Part shown: positions 1 to 18,638 of the stretch, piece after piece
How positions within the stretch are numbered: the stretch's first letter is position 1
Layout: every line of letters starts with the position of its first letter
Assembly: GCF_009363155.1 (NCBI RefSeq)
Contig: NZ_CP045302.1
Location: 3,393,001-3,457,000 of the forward strand
Origin: Azotobacter salinestris
GTDB lineage: Bacteria; Pseudomonadota; Gammaproteobacteria; Pseudomonadales; Pseudomonadaceae
DNA: 64,000 nucleotides
Direction: 5' to 3'
Translations under genes and position numbers: made by a program
Notes under the pieces: model-generated
The model's input: only the letters and a program-made list of their open reading frames with translations
Database searches by the model: none
What the model was told of the DNA's origin: nothing

Positions 1-149
1 ATGCGGTTGGCCCGCTTGTTGGCGAACAGGTAGGCGTTGTGCGGCTTCGCCGCACCGAAGACCGCCACCACCCTGGCCAGCGCCGTTTCCGTTCCGGCCC
101 GCATATCCAGCGGCGCGGTGGCGAGCCAGATGGCATCGATGCGGATCAT
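1..149 (-). CDS. IS66-family accessory protein Orf2 (TnpB), N-terminal part, cut by window edge
   Basis: Minus-strand frame starting at 149 and running out of the window. It begins MIRIDAIWLATAPLDMRAG, the typical opening of IS66 Orf2 proteins, a family-specific helper of IS66 transposition whose biochemical role is unclear. Its ATG overlaps the TGA of the upstream orf1 (ATGA), the usual IS66 translational coupling. Whether the rest of the element with the DDE transposase gene is intact cannot be seen from this window. Confidence 0.8.
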   Translation of the reverse strand, partial: MIRIDAIWLATAPLDMRAGTETALARVVAVFGAAKPHNAYLFANKRANR

Positions 150-475
150 TGCAGGAGCTCGCGGACGAACCGGGCACAGCCTTCGGCATCGCCCGCCGGC
201 CAGTGCACGGTCAAGCTTGTACGGCGATGGGGAATCTCGATGCGGATCTCCGCCTGGTCGAAAGTCGCCGACTGAACCAGCGGCTCCAGCGTCACCGGAA
301 GAAAGGCGGGCAGTGTCCCGGTCGACGGGGAGCATGCGGCCAATCTTCTCCAGCGATGAACCACATTGGTATTGATGCCGTGGCTCAGGGCCACGCTGGC
401 AACCGAGTTGCCGGGCAGGCTGCACTCCTGCACGACCTGCGCCTTGAAGGCCTTGGAATAAGAACGTCGCTGCAT
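146..475 (-). CDS. IS66-family accessory protein Orf1 (TnpA-like, helix-turn-helix)
   Basis: 109 residues. The N-terminus (KAFKAQVVQEC, then a SVASVALSHGINTNVVHRW segment at about residues 25-43) is the helix-turn-helix typical of IS66 Orf1 and IS3 OrfA proteins. The C-terminal half (EIRIEIPHRRTSLTVHWP) is also typical of IS66 Orf1. It overlaps orf2 by 4 bases. Only about 25 bases separate its start from a 500-530 inverted repeat, less than the leader usually found in IS66, so the left end may be truncated. The gene itself looks open and complete. Confidence 0.8.
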   Translation of the reverse strand: MQRRSYSKAFKAQVVQECSLPGNSVASVALSHGINTNVVHRWRRLAACSPSTGTLPAFLPVTLEPLVQSATFDQAEIRIEIPHRRTSLTVHWPAGDAEGCARFVRELLQ

Positions 476-499
476 GATTCCCCGCTTGAAAGCCTTGAA

Positions 500-530
500 A
501 TGGTGTCCACGATAAATAGGTGGACACCAT
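500..530. repeat. 11-bp perfect inverted repeat, possible IS end remnant
   Basis: ATGGTGTCCAC at 500-510 and GTGGACACCAT at 520-530 form a perfect hairpin with a 9-base loop. It lies between the IS66 orf1 start and the IS5-family remnant and has no T-tract, so it is more likely a mobile-element end or junction than a terminator. I cannot assign it to a family. Confidence 0.45.
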
Positions 531-583
531 CTCTTAGCCTGGCGGGTTCAAGCCAGATGACTTGGCCGGACGGTTACAGCCCC

Positions 584-736
584 CGGGCCAGGGTCGAGCA
601 TGTATTTGCCAGCCTCGCCCAGATGGGCGGCAAGATGGTCCGGAGCATTGGCTTGGTCCGGGCGGAGTTCGGTTTGGTGGTCAAATCGGCGGTCTACAAC
701 CTCAAGCGGATGTCGAGACTGCTGGAAATGGCCTGA
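584..736 (+). pseudogene. C-terminal remnant of an IS5-family transposase
   Basis: About 50 codons ending at a TGA at 734-736. They encode RARVEHVFA followed by GGKMVRSIGLVRAEFGL and VYNLKRMSRLLEMA, the RVEHVF...IGLVRA...YNLKR pattern of IS5-family transposase C-termini, which includes the last catalytic Glu in RVEHVF. The DDE core upstream is missing; the reading frame simply passes into IS66 sequence. It is a truncated fragment, probably disrupted when the neighbouring element arrived. Confidence 0.7.
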
Positions 737-1368
<632 letters not shown>

Positions 1369-1397
1369 TTGGGTTTTCAGGAGTGCCCCGCTATGAT
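1369..1397 (+). promoter_or_regulatory. Candidate sigma-70 promoter for birA-coaX
   Basis: TTGGGT at 1369-1374 and TATGAT at 1392-1397 with a 17-base spacer, 30 bases before the birA ATG. The -10 matches 5 of 6 consensus positions. It is the only good pair in the upstream region. Confidence 0.5.
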
Positions 1398-1426
1398 GCC
1401 GATCTTATATTGGTTTGGGGCATGAA

Positions 1427-2392
1427 ATGCTGACTTTATTAAAGCTCCTTCAAGATGGTCGCTTTCATTCCGGACAGGCAATCGCCGATGCATTGTGTAT
1501 CAGTCGAAATGCTGTCTGGAAGCAGATACGTCGCTTGGAGGCTGATCTGGGAATAGAGTTGAACCGGGTGCGAGGGCGTGGTTATCAGCTGGCCAGTCCG
1601 TTGATTTTGTTGGATGATGGGGTGTTGTGCGATAAAGGTTTGTCTGATGTTTGGCCTTTTTATATTTATGAATCGTTGGATTCGACAAACGCTGAGGCAA
1701 CTAGGCTCGTGGCTAAGGGTGTTGAGCCTCCTTTTCTAATACTGGCGGAGAGGCAGACTTCTGGGCGCGGTCGGCGAGGGCGTGTTTGGCAAAGTCCATT
1801 CGGGGTGAATGTCTACATGAGTCTGGTGATGCGAGTTCAGGGGGGGGCTCGCCAGTTGGAGGGATTAAGCCTTGTGGTTGGATTGGCAGTATTGCGGGCG
1901 CTAAGGGCTTCGGGGCTCGCTAAGGCTGGGCTGAAGTGGCCTAATGATATTCTGGTGCAGGGGAAAAAGATTGCAGGAATTCTCCTGGAGTTGACCGGCG
2001 ATCCTGCGGATATATGTCATGTTGTCGTAGGTATTGGTATCAACATCAATATGGAAAGCGAAAGTGATATCGAGCAGCCGTGGACTTCCATGAAGTTGGA
2101 GCTCCAGCGCCTGATTGATAGAAATGAATTTGTCTGTGAGTTGAGCCGGCAGTTGCACGGGTATTTGACTCGTCATGCGGAGGTGGGGTTTGCTGCGCTG
2201 CATGAGGAGTGGGAGTCGAATCACCTGTGGCAGGGATGCGAAGTGGTGTTGATTGCAGGTACGCAGCGGATCGAGGGCTTGGTCTTGGGGGTTGATCGTG
2301 TGGGGGCGCTGCGGTTGAGCGTCAGTGGGCGGGAGCAGTTGTTCAGTGGTGGCGAGATCAGCCTGAGGTTGTGTGATGATCATCGAGCTTGA
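1427..2392 (+). CDS. birA: Bifunctional biotin-protein ligase / biotin operon repressor
   Basis: 321 residues. It activates biotin to biotinyl-AMP and transfers it to the AccB lysine; the N-terminal domain can bind the bio operator. A winged helix-turn-helix is seen at about residues 13-60 (SGQAIADALCISRNAVWKQI). The ligase domain shows the biotinyl-AMP loop GRGRRGR near residue 113, KWPNDI near 170 and GKKIAGILLE near 179, and a C-terminal SH3-like domain follows. I chose ATG 1427 (MLTLLKLLQDGRF) because Pseudomonas BirA starts there; an in-frame TTG lies 12 bases upstream. The gene overlaps coaX by 17 bases. Base composition here is less GC-rich than in the downstream genes. Confidence 0.96.
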   Translation: MLTLLKLLQDGRFHSGQAIADALCISRNAVWKQIRRLEADLGIELNRVRGRGYQLASPLILLDDGVLCDKGLSDVWPFYIYESLDSTNAEATRLVAKGVEPPFLILAERQTSGRGRRGRVWQSPFGVNVYMSLVMRVQGGARQLEGLSLVVGLAVLRALRASGLAKAGLKWPNDILVQGKKIAGILLELTGDPADICHVVVGIGININMESESDIEQPWTSMKLELQRLIDRNEFVCELSRQLHGYLTRHAEVGFAALHEEWESNHLWQGCEVVLIAGTQRIEGLVLGVDRVGALRLSVSGREQLFSGGEISLRLCDDHRA

Positions 2393-3131
2393 CTGTGGTA
2401 ACAGTTTTATAAAGTGGCGAATCATCAATGTGGCCTCTCAAGTGCTTCTGAGAGGGGTAGTTGAATCGGTCGAGGAACTGGTTCGTGCTTTGGAGGCGGC
2501 TCGGGTATCCCATGAGTTCCGCCATTGCCGTATGGTTAGTGTGCGTAGTGATGAGGAAAATGTTTCTCTCGAAAGATGCCTTGCTGAAAGGTTCGGGCTT
2601 GATTTGTTGATTGCTCGGCCTGCAGCTTGTTTGGCGGGGGTGCGTAACGGCTATATGGATCATGAAAGCCTCGGGCTTGATAGATGGATGGCTGTTATCG
2701 CTGCCTATCATCTTTCGGCTGGCGCCTGTCTGGTGCTGGATTTGGGGACTGCGGTCACGGCTGACTTTGTTGATGCCAATGGTGAGCATAAGGGGGGGTT
2801 TATTTGTCCAGGACTGCCGCTGTTGCGTAGTCGGTTGTGCACGCATACCAAGCGCATTCATCATGCTGCCATTGCTTCTAATGGCTTCATGGCTGAGCTG
2901 GTTGCTCCGGGTCGTTCCACGGCTGAAGCTGTTGAGCGTGGGTGTTTCTTGATGTTGAAGGGGTTCGTGCGTTCTCAGGTGGACTTGGCTATGGAATATT
3001 GGGGTGATGACTATGAGGTTTTTCTGACTGGTGGAGATGCCTCCTTGGTCAAGGATATGTTGCCCCGTGTAAAAGTTGTACCGGATTTGATTTTCGTCGG
3101 GCTTGCCATTGCGTGCCCCATTCCTTCCTGA
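2376..3131 (+). CDS. coaX: Type III pantothenate kinase
   Basis: 251 residues. It catalyses the first step of coenzyme A synthesis, ATP plus pantothenate to 4'-phosphopantothenate. The ASKHA-fold phosphate motif DCGNSFIKWR opens the protein at residue 6. GLDRWMAV near residue 107 and DLGTAVTADFV near 126 are the conserved type III motifs. The start is the ATG after a GTG, inside the end of birA, so the two are probably translationally coupled. A birA-coaX pair is usual in pseudomonads, which lack CoaA. Confidence 0.95.
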   Translation: MIIELDCGNSFIKWRIINVASQVLLRGVVESVEELVRALEAARVSHEFRHCRMVSVRSDEENVSLERCLAERFGLDLLIARPAACLAGVRNGYMDHESLGLDRWMAVIAAYHLSAGACLVLDLGTAVTADFVDANGEHKGGFICPGLPLLRSRLCTHTKRIHHAAIASNGFMAELVAPGRSTAEAVERGCFLMLKGFVRSQVDLAMEYWGDDYEVFLTGGDASLVKDMLPRVKVVPDLIFVGLAIACPIPS

Positions 3132-3139
3132 GGTCGTGC

Positions 3140-3808
3140 ATGCGCTGGCTTTTCCTTTTATTGGTGATGCTGAATCTCTTCTATTGGGTCTGGAACGAGC
3201 GATTCGCTTCTCGGATGGCAAATGAGAAGCCTGATTCGTCGTTTCGTGATGTGGAGGTGGGAATTCGGCTGATCAGTGAGTCAGGGGTTACCATGCAAGC
3301 GAAAGGCGAGGGCAGAAAAGAGGAGTGCTTGTTTCTGGGGGGATTTCAGTCTGAAGAAAAGGGGCATCAGATTGTGCAGCGGCTGCTAAGCCTCGATATT
3401 GCCTCCAGGATAGAGCGACAGGAGCGTGTTGTGGCGGCGGATTACTGGGTGTATTTGGCGCCACTGGCATCTCGTCAGGCATCCCGGCAGCAAGTGAGGG
3501 AGCTGCAGGCGAAGAAAATTGACAGTTATGTGATTGCTCAAGGGGATCTAATCAATGCTGTCTCGCTGGGGGTTTTCTCTCGCGCTGAGTCCGCCGAAGC
3601 TGCAGTGCAGCGCTTCAGGGCGGCTGGCTACGAGCCTGTGGTGCGTGAGCTGCCTCGGGTGCGGCAAGATTACTGGGTCAGGGTGATGCCTGAGAGTGCT
3701 CGATTGCTCGATGAACGCCTGATGAGGAGGCTCGGTCGATCCTTTCCCGGGCTGCGGCAGCAAAAAAAGGAGTGCGAGGGGGTTGCGGTCTCTGGGTATC
3801 TTGAATAG
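3140..3808 (+). CDS. SPOR-domain membrane protein
   Basis: 222 residues. A membrane segment at about residues 3-18 (MRWLFLLLVMLNLFYWVWN) anchors the protein, with the rest predicted in the periplasm. Two SPOR-like halves are visible: ECLFLGGFQSEEKGHQIVQRL and VSLGVFSRAESAEAAVQRF. SPOR domains bind denuded septal peptidoglycan. It follows coaX by 8 bases, and the equivalent gene lies in the same place in P. aeruginosa. The start was set at ATG 3140 so that the membrane segment comes first. Specific function unknown. Confidence 0.8.
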   Translation: MRWLFLLLVMLNLFYWVWNERFASRMANEKPDSSFRDVEVGIRLISESGVTMQAKGEGRKEECLFLGGFQSEEKGHQIVQRLLSLDIASRIERQERVVAADYWVYLAPLASRQASRQQVRELQAKKIDSYVIAQGDLINAVSLGVFSRAESAEAAVQRFRAAGYEPVVRELPRVRQDYWVRVMPESARLLDERLMRRLGRSFPGLRQQKKECEGVAVSGYLE

Positions 3809-3899
3809 AATTGCGCCCGCTTTAAGGCGGCAGTGGGTTCGGAAGCTGCCTGAAGTAGCGGTCAAGCGAGCTAAGCTCAGGTTTTTTAAAGAAAAACTC

Positions 3900-3928
3900 T
3901 TGACAGCTAAAGGTCGGCGAAACATAAT
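3900..3928 (+). promoter_or_regulatory. Sigma-70 promoter of the tRNA-tufB operon
   Basis: TTGACA at 3900-3905 and CATAAT at 3923-3928 with a 17-base spacer, 13 bases before tRNA-Tyr. The -35 is perfect and is preceded by an A/T-rich stretch (TTTTTTAAAGAAAAA) resembling an UP element. A GC-rich segment between the -10 and the tRNA is consistent with stringent control. Confidence 0.8.
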
Positions 3929-3941
3929 GCCGGCATGTTCA

Positions 3942-4026
<85 letters not shown>

Positions 4027-4053
4027 GATTTTCAGCATTAGCCTGATGGCTAT

Positions 4054-4127
<74 letters not shown>

Positions 4128-4145
4128 GGTTTTGCTTGTGTTTTT

Positions 4146-4221
4146 GCTCATGTAGCTCAGCTGGTAGAGCACACCCTTGGTAAGGGTGAGGTCAGCGGTT
4201 CAAATCCGCTCATGAGCTCCA
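4146..4221 (+). tRNA. tRNA-Thr (GGT anticodon)
   Basis: 76 bases including CCA. GCTCATG pairs with CATGAGC. The anticodon loop CTTGGTAA carries GGT and the T loop is GGTTCAAATCC. A strong hairpin starts 6 bases after its 3' end. Confidence 0.97.
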
Positions 4222-4226
4222 ATATT

Positions 4227-4258
4227 AAAGGCAGATATGAAAATATCTGCCTTTGTTT
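4227..4258 (+). terminator. Intrinsic terminator/attenuator between tRNA-Thr and tufB
   Basis: AAAGGCAGATAT at 4227-4238 pairs perfectly (12 bp) with ATATCTGCCTTT at 4243-4254 across a GAAA tetraloop, followed by GTTTTG. It ends about 30 bases before the tufB start, leaving little room for a separate promoter. tufB transcription would therefore depend on read-through or attenuation. Confidence 0.75.
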
Positions 4259-4288
4259 TGGTGGTGAGATTCTTGCGGGGTGGCTTCG

Positions 4289-5482
<1,194 letters not shown>

Positions 5483-5536
5483 GTCATTGATCTTTATTTC
5501 TGAGGCTGGCAAGATGGCTGGCCTCGTCAAGGTTCT

Positions 5537-5612
5537 AGGCCAGTAGCTCAATTGGCAGAGCGGCGGTCTCCAAAACCGCAGGTTGGGGGTTCGATTCCCT
5601 CCTGGCCTGCCA
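5537..5612 (+). tRNA. tRNA-Trp (CCA anticodon)
   Basis: 76 bases including the 3' CCA. AGGCCAG pairs with CTGGCCT. The anticodon loop TCTCCAAAA carries CCA and the T loop is GGTTCGATTCC. It lies between tufB and secE, as in other pseudomonads. Confidence 0.97.
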
Positions 5613-5654
5613 GATTTCAAAGGATTTCTGGCATTTCTTTATAGGGTCTCTCGG

Positions 5655-6029
5655 ATGAATGCCAAGGCTGAAGCTGAAGCTAAAGAGTCTCGCTTTGATT
5701 TGCTGAAGTGGCTCGTGGTGGTGGCCTTGGTTGCAGTGGGTGTGGTTGGTAACCAGCTATACTCTGACGAGTCCATCCTCTATCGTGTTGTTGCATTGCT
5801 GGTCTTGGGAGGCGTGGCGCTTTTCGTTGCTCTCAGGACTAGTCAGGGGCAGGCTTTTTTCTCTCTGGCGAAAGAAGCGCGTGCCGAAATTCGCAAGGTT
5901 GTCTGGCCGACCCGTCAAGAAACCACGCAAACCACGTTGATCGTGGTGGCTGTGGTTCTGGTGATGGCGCTGCTGTTGTGGGGGCTTGATTCCCTGCTGG
6001 GCTGGCTGGTCTCCATGATCGTTGGTTAA
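5655..6029 (+). CDS. secE: Protein translocase subunit SecE
   Basis: 124 residues. SecE is the clamp subunit of the SecYEG inner-membrane channel. Three hydrophobic segments are seen: about 20-37 ([17 protein letters not shown]), 43-61 and 92-115, matching the three-helix gammaproteobacterial form. The conserved cytoplasmic [16 protein letters not shown] motif precedes the last helix. The start was set at ATG 5655 ([14 protein letters not shown]); an open frame extends upstream into the tRNA. Ends 10 bases before nusG. Confidence 0.95.
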   Translation: MNAKAEAEAKESRFDLLKWLVVVALVAVGVVGNQLYSDESILYRVVALLVLGGVALFVALRTSQGQAFFSLAKEARAEIRKVVWPTRQETTQTTLIVVAVVLVMALLLWGLDSLLGWLVSMIVG

Positions 6030-6039
6030 GGGTGCATTC

Positions 6040-6573
6040 GTGGCTAAGCGTTGGTACGTCGTTCATGCCTATTCAGGCTATGAAAAGCATGTCATGCGCT
6101 CGCTGATCGAACGGGTCAAGCTTGCCGGAATGGAAGACCAATTCGGCGAGATTCTGGTTCCCACCGAGGAAGTGGTGGAGATGCGGAACGGCCAGAAACG
6201 GAAAAGCGAGCGCAAGTTCTTTCCAGGTTATGTGCTAGTCCAGATGGAGATGAATGAGGCAACGTGGCACCTGATCAAGGATACGCCTCGTGTCATGGGC
6301 TTCATCGGCGGTACTGCCGACAAGCCGGCACCCATTACCGATAAGGAAGCTGAGGCTATTCTTCGCCGAGTGGCCGATAGTGGTGATCGGCCAAAGCCGA
6401 AAACCTTGTTCGAGCCGGGTGAGGTGGTGCGTGTGATCGACGGTCCCTTCGCGGACTTCAACGGGGTCGTGGAAGAAGTCAATTACGAGAAGAGTCGCAT
6501 CCAGGTGGCGGTGCTTATCTTCGGGCGCTCCACGCCAGTGGAGCTGGAGTTCAGCCAGGTCGAAAAGGCGTAG
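6040..6573 (+). CDS. nusG: Transcription termination/antitermination factor NusG
   Basis: 177 residues from GTG ([17 protein letters not shown]), as in Pseudomonas NusG. The N-terminal NGN domain binds the RNA polymerase clamp. The C-terminal KOW domain ([21 protein letters not shown], about residues 125-146) contacts Rho or ribosomal protein S10. It follows secE by 10 bases and ends just before an intrinsic terminator. Confidence 0.97.
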   Translation: MAKRWYVVHAYSGYEKHVMRSLIERVKLAGMEDQFGEILVPTEEVVEMRNGQKRKSERKFFPGYVLVQMEMNEATWHLIKDTPRVMGFIGGTADKPAPITDKEAEAILRRVADSGDRPKPKTLFEPGEVVRVIDGPFADFNGVVEEVNYEKSRIQVAVLIFGRSTPVELEFSQVEKA

Positions 6574-6592
6574 CTGATAAAGTTGCCCCATA

Positions 6593-6619
6593 CCCCGCAG
6601 TCGCAGGCTGCGGGGTTTT
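6593..6619 (+). terminator. Intrinsic terminator after nusG
   Basis: CCCCGCAG at 6593-6600 pairs with CTGCGGGG at 6608-6615, followed by TTTT. It separates secE-nusG from rplK. Confidence 0.8.
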
Positions 6620-6689
6620 GTCGTCACTAGGCAATCGCGAAAGCAACAGGGGAGCCTCCGGGCGCTTGAACCCATAACTGGAGTTATAC

Positions 6690-7121
6690 ATGGCTAAGAA
6701 AATTCAGGCTTATATCAAGCTGCAAGTGAAGGCCGCTCAGGCCAACCCGTCGCCGCCGGTCGGTCCGGCCCTGGGTCAGCACGGGGTCAACATCATGGAG
6801 TTCTGCAAGGCGTTCAACGCCAGGACCCAAGGCATGGAGCCAGGCCTGCCGACTCCGGTGATCATCACCGTCTATAGTGACCGCAGCTTTACCTTCGAAA
6901 CCAAGAGCACCCCGGCGTCCGTGTTGCTGAAGAAGGCGGCCGGTATCTCCAGTGGCTCTCCCCGCCCGAATACCCAGAAGGTCGGCACCGTGAACCGTGC
7001 CCAGCTGGAGGAGATTGCCAAGGCCAAGCAGGCCGATCTGACGGCTGCTGACCTGGAGGCTGCTGTGCGTACCATTGCCGGTTCCGCACGCAGCATGGGC
7101 CTGAATGTGGAGGGTGTTTAA
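6690..7121 (+). CDS. rplK: 50S ribosomal protein L11
   Basis: 143 residues, the usual length. Binds 23S rRNA at the GTPase-associated centre and is needed for RelA activation. The N-terminal [22 protein letters not shown] is the proline-rich hinge region where thiostrepton-type antibiotics act. The C-terminal RNA-binding domain ends [11 protein letters not shown]. Its stop abuts the rplA ATG with no spacer. Confidence 0.98.
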   Translation: MAKKIQAYIKLQVKAAQANPSPPVGPALGQHGVNIMEFCKAFNARTQGMEPGLPTPVIITVYSDRSFTFETKSTPASVLLKKAAGISSGSPRPNTQKVGTVNRAQLEEIAKAKQADLTAADLEAAVRTIAGSARSMGLNVEGV

Positions 7122-7817
7122 ATGGCTAAGCTGACCAAGCGCCAGAAGGCGATCGCTGCAAAAGTAGAGGCAGGAAAGCAATACGGCTTCGAGGAAGCTG
7201 CTGCTCTGCTGGCGGAGCTCTCCACCATCAAGTTCAAAGAGTCTGTCGACATCGCCATCAACCTGGGCGTGGATCCGCGTAAGTCTGACCAGGTCGTGCG
7301 TGGCGCCACCGTGCTGCCGAACGGCACCGGCAAGAGTGTACGTGTTGCCGTGTTCACTCAGGGGCCGGCTGCCGAGGCAGCCTTGGCTGCCGGTGCCGAC
7401 AGGGTGGGCATGGACGAGCTGGCCGCCGAGATGAAAGGCGGCGATCTGAGCTATGACGTCGTTATTGCCTCTCCGGACGCAATGCGTGTCGTTGGTCAGT
7501 TGGGCCAGATTCTCGGTCCGCGTGGTCTGATGCCGAACCCGAAAGTAGGCACCGTGACTCCCGACGTGGCCACCGCTGTGAAGAATGCCAAGGCAGGTCA
7601 GGTGCGCTTCCGTACCGACAAGAACGGCATCATTCACGCCTCCGTGGGCAAGGTCGATTTCGAGCCGGTCAAGCTGAAGCAGAACGTCGAAGCTCTGCTG
7701 GGCGACCTGAAGCGTCTGAAGCCCTCTACCTCCAAGGGGGTCTATGTCAAGCGCGTGACTCTCAGCACGACCATGGGGCCGGGGCTGGTCATCGATCAGG
7801 CTTCTCTGGAGGCCTAA
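7122..7817 (+). CDS. rplA: 50S ribosomal protein L1
   Basis: 231 residues. Forms the L1 stalk that guides deacylated tRNA out of the E site and represses translation of the L11 operon mRNA. The conserved [18 protein letters not shown] segment near residue 127 and the [12 protein letters not shown] start are present. It directly follows rplK and is followed by a 195-base leader before rplJ. Confidence 0.98.
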   Translation: MAKLTKRQKAIAAKVEAGKQYGFEEAAALLAELSTIKFKESVDIAINLGVDPRKSDQVVRGATVLPNGTGKSVRVAVFTQGPAAEAALAAGADRVGMDELAAEMKGGDLSYDVVIASPDAMRVVGQLGQILGPRGLMPNPKVGTVTPDVATAVKNAKAGQVRFRTDKNGIIHASVGKVDFEPVKLKQNVEALLGDLKRLKPSTSKGVYVKRVTLSTTMGPGLVIDQASLEA

Positions 7818-7884
7818 GGCATTGAGCGTGGCGGCGCAGTCCGCCACGTCGATTATTGGGGTCCCTGCCTGGCGGGGGCTATCC

Positions 7885-7960
7885 AAGACCGTAGGCGGCG
7901 CAAGCCTTAAACCTTCAGCCTACGCAGATGGTGCTCCCGATTCGTACCGAATCAGACACC
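7885..7960 (+). promoter_or_regulatory. L10(L12)4 autoregulatory mRNA leader
   Basis: The rplA-rplJ gap contains CCAAGACCGTAGGCGGCG, later CAGCCTACGCAGATGGTG, and then a GATTCG/CGAATC stem. GTAGGC pairs with GCCTAC. This order and these bases match the L10-leader RNA family upstream of rplJ-rplL. A separate GTGGCGG/CCGCCAC hairpin lies just upstream, near 7829-7848. Confidence 0.75.
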
Positions 7961-8012
7961 AAAGCGCCGTCCGGCTCTGCTGGGCGAAACGGTAACATCC
8001 AGGAGTAAACCC

Positions 8013-8513
8013 GTGGCAATCAAGCTCGAAGACAAGAAGGCCATCGTCGCTGAAGTCAACGAGGCTGCCAAGGCTGCCCTGTCCGCTGTCGTGGCCGATG
8101 CCCGTGGCGTGACTGTCGGTGCCATGACCGGACTCCGTAAAGAGGCCCGCGAGGCTGGTGTGTACGTGCGAGTCGTGCGTAATACCCTGGCCCGCCGCGC
8201 TGTCGCAGGCACTCAGTTCGAGATCCTGAACGACGCGTTCAAAGGCCCGACCCTGATCGCTTTCTCCAATGAACATCCGGGCGCTGCAGCCCGCATCTTC
8301 AAGGAGTTTGCCAAGGGTCAGGACAAGTTCGAGATCAAGGCTGCTGCATTTGAAGGGCAGTTCCTTGCAGCCAACCAGATCGACGTACTGGCTACCCTGC
8401 CGACCTACAACGAAGCCGTTGCACAGCTGATGAGCGTGATTCAAGGCGCTACCAGCAAGCTGGCTCGTACCCTGGCGGCAATTCGCGACCAGAAAGAAGG
8501 TGTGGCTGCCTGA
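8013..8513 (+). CDS. rplJ: 50S ribosomal protein L10
   Basis: 166 residues from GTG ([22 protein letters not shown]). Base of the L7/L12 stalk; with L12 it represses its own mRNA through the upstream leader. The N-terminal domain binds 23S rRNA, and the C-terminal helix ([17 protein letters not shown]) carries the L12 dimers. AGGAG sits about 8 bases upstream. Confidence 0.98.
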   Translation: MAIKLEDKKAIVAEVNEAAKAALSAVVADARGVTVGAMTGLRKEAREAGVYVRVVRNTLARRAVAGTQFEILNDAFKGPTLIAFSNEHPGAAARIFKEFAKGQDKFEIKAAAFEGQFLAANQIDVLATLPTYNEAVAQLMSVIQGATSKLARTLAAIRDQKEGVAA

Positions 8514-8594
8514 CCGGCACCCAGGTTCTTTCGATTTCATATTTAATTTTGATGGCCGCATAAAGGTCGTCTATCCCTAACAGGAATTAGAGTC

Positions 8595-8963
8595 ATGGCT
8601 CTGACCAACGAAGATATCATCAACGCCGTTTCCGAAATGTCCGTCATGCAGATCGTCGAGCTGATCAAGGCGATGGAAGAAAAGTTCGGCGTGACTGCTG
8701 CCGCTGCCGTGGCTGCCGGCCCGGCTGCCGCTGCTCCGGTCGCTGAAGAGCAAACCGAGTTCACCATCGTTCTGGCCGAGGCTGGCGACAAGAAAGTGAA
8801 CGTGATCAAGGTCGTTCGCGAACTGACCGGCCTGGGTCTGAAAGAGGCCAAGGCTGTTGTCGATGGCGCTCCGGGCGTAGTCAAGGAAGGCGTCTCCAAG
8901 GAAGAGGCCGAGGCTGCCAAGAAGGCCCTGGAAGAAGCTGGCGCGAAAGTCGAGCTCAAGTAA
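8595..8963 (+). CDS. rplL: 50S ribosomal protein L7/L12
   Basis: 122 residues. Stalk protein that recruits translational GTPases. The N-terminal dimerisation helix is followed by an Ala-rich hinge (residues about 34-50) and the C-terminal domain with [20 protein letters not shown]. It lies 81 bases after rplJ and before a rpoB attenuator. Confidence 0.98.
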   Translation: MALTNEDIINAVSEMSVMQIVELIKAMEEKFGVTAAAAVAAGPAAAAPVAEEQTEFTIVLAEAGDKKVNVIKVVRELTGLGLKEAKAVVDGAPGVVKEGVSKEEAEAAKKALEEAGAKVELK

Positions 8964-9010
8964 GCGACGATCTTGCGTCTACGGCCTGCGCGCCTTGCGT
9001 AAGGCTGATG

Positions 9011-9038
9011 GCTGGTGGCTGGAGCCACCGGCCTTTTT
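9011..9038 (+). terminator. Attenuator between rplL and rpoB
   Basis: GCTGGTGGC at 9011-9019 pairs with GCCACCGGC at 9024-9032 (one G-T pair), followed by CTTTTT. A partial terminator at this place, lowering rpoBC relative to rplJL, is known from E. coli; here the structure is seen directly and the function is inferred. Confidence 0.75.
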
Positions 9039-9181
9039 CCGTTATGGGTGGCTTGCTGTCTGCTGCCGCCCATGACCTACCACCTCAGAGGTGGCGCAGG
9101 CAATCGAATCGGCCTGCACGATTTCTGGCAGCTCCCCTTCGGAGAGGCCAAACAAGCAGGTGACCAAGCTGGGGAACGCTG

Positions 9182-13258
<4,077 letters not shown>

Positions 13259-13323
13259 CCACGCACCGTCCATGCGGTGCCCGGCGCTAGCCGGCCACCG
13301 CCGGTTCGTGAGGAGGAAAGGCC

Positions 13324-17523
<4,200 letters not shown>

Positions 17524-17531
17524 CAGACATC

Positions 17532-17556
17532 GCCCGGCCCTGCGCCGGGCCTTGCC
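17532..17556 (+). terminator. Terminator after rpoC
   Basis: GCCCGGC at 17532-17538 pairs with GCCGGGC at 17544-17550 across a CCTGC loop, followed by CTTGCCTT. The T-tract is poor, so termination is probably partial. Confidence 0.6.
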
Positions 17557-17585
17557 TTGACTGGGATCGGGAGTCTCTTTAGACT
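17557..17585 (+). promoter_or_regulatory. Candidate sigma-70 promoter of the str operon (rpsL)
   Basis: TTGACT at 17557-17562 and TAGACT at 17580-17585 with a 17-base spacer, directly behind the rpoC terminator and 75 bases before rpsL. Confidence 0.65.
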
Positions 17586-17660
17586 AACGGACCCTAAATT
17601 TGGCAGGGCGAATCGCTCTGCCATTTTGTTTATGTCGAAAGACAACAGTGGAGCTAGTAG

Positions 17661-18032
17661 ATGGCAACTATCAACCAGCTGGTGCGTCAGCCGCGCAAGC
17701 GTCTCGTCGACAAGAGCGACGTGCCTGCGCTGCAGAACTGCCCCCAGCGCCGTGGCGTGTGCACCCGGGTGTACACCACCACGCCGAAAAAACCGAACTC
17801 GGCACTGCGTAAGGTCTGCCGTGTGCGCCTGACCAACGGTTACGAGGTCACCTCCTATATCGGCGGCGAGGGGCACAACCTGCAGGAGCACAGTGTAGTG
17901 CTGATCCGTGGCGGTCGTGTCAAGGACCTTCCGGGTGTCCGTTACCACACCGTGCGCGGTTCGCTGGATACCACCGGCGTGAAAGACCGCAAGCAGGGTC
18001 GTTCCAAATACGGTACCAAGCGTCCGAAGTAG
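17661..18032 (+). CDS. rpsL: 30S ribosomal protein S12
   Basis: 123 residues. Decoding-centre protein and target region of streptomycin resistance. The [13 protein letters not shown] segment (K43 region) and [11 protein letters not shown] (K88 region) are wild type, so streptomycin sensitivity is expected. First gene of the rpsL-rpsG-fusA-tufA operon. Confidence 0.98.
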   Translation: MATINQLVRQPRKRLVDKSDVPALQNCPQRRGVCTRVYTTTPKKPNSALRKVCRVRLTNGYEVTSYIGGEGHNLQEHSVVLIRGGRVKDLPGVRYHTVRGSLDTTGVKDRKQGRSKYGTKRPK

Positions 18033-18138
18033 TTCGGCGCGCCAATTTTCTATTTGTTGAGTCGATAAGAGTAAGGTCGGACGTGGCCTTGGTGGCTACC
18101 GTTCCGAGCTAACCTGAAGACCGTTTGAGGGCTTATCA

Positions 18139-18609
18139 ATGCCAAGACGTCGTGTAGCAGCCAAGCGTGAGATTCTGGATGATCCGAAGTACGGAAGCCA
18201 AATTCTTGCCAAGTTCATGAACCACGTGATGGAAAGCGGCAAGAAGGCGGTTGCCGAGCGCATCGTTTATGGCGCGCTGGATACCGTCAAATCCCGCAAG
18301 AACAGCGATCCCCTGGAAATCTTCGAAAAAGCACTCGACGCCATCGCTCCGCTGGTCGAAGTGAAGTCCCGCCGCGTGGGTGGTGCGACTTACCAGGTTC
18401 CGGTCGAGGTTCGTCCGTCGCGTCGCAATGCGCTGGCCATGCGCTGGCTGGTGGACTCCGCACGCAAGCGTGGCGAGAAATCTATGGCCCTGCGTCTCGC
18501 TGGTGAGCTGCTTGACGCCTCCGAGGGCAAGGGCGCTGCTGTGAAGAAGCGTGAAGACGTGCATCGCATGGCCGAGGCGAACAAGGCGTTCTCGCACTAT
18601 CGTTTCTGA
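18139..18609 (+). CDS. rpsG: 30S ribosomal protein S7
   Basis: 156 residues ([20 protein letters not shown]). Primary 16S rRNA binder of the small-subunit head and autoregulator of the str operon in E. coli. The 106-base gap after rpsL is where an S7-binding site would lie; I do not see a certain structure. fusA begins 29 bases downstream. Confidence 0.98.
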   Translation: MPRRRVAAKREILDDPKYGSQILAKFMNHVMESGKKAVAERIVYGALDTVKSRKNSDPLEIFEKALDAIAPLVEVKSRRVGGATYQVPVEVRPSRRNALAMRWLVDSARKRGEKSMALRLAGELLDASEGKGAAVKKREDVHRMAEANKAFSHYRF

Positions 18610-18638
18610 ATTCAGCTTCCATCTACGAGGACCTCATT

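Noticed and set aside
500..530. The 11-bp inverted repeat as an intrinsic terminator
   Set aside because: No T-tract on either side and no gene ending there; an IS end or junction is more likely.
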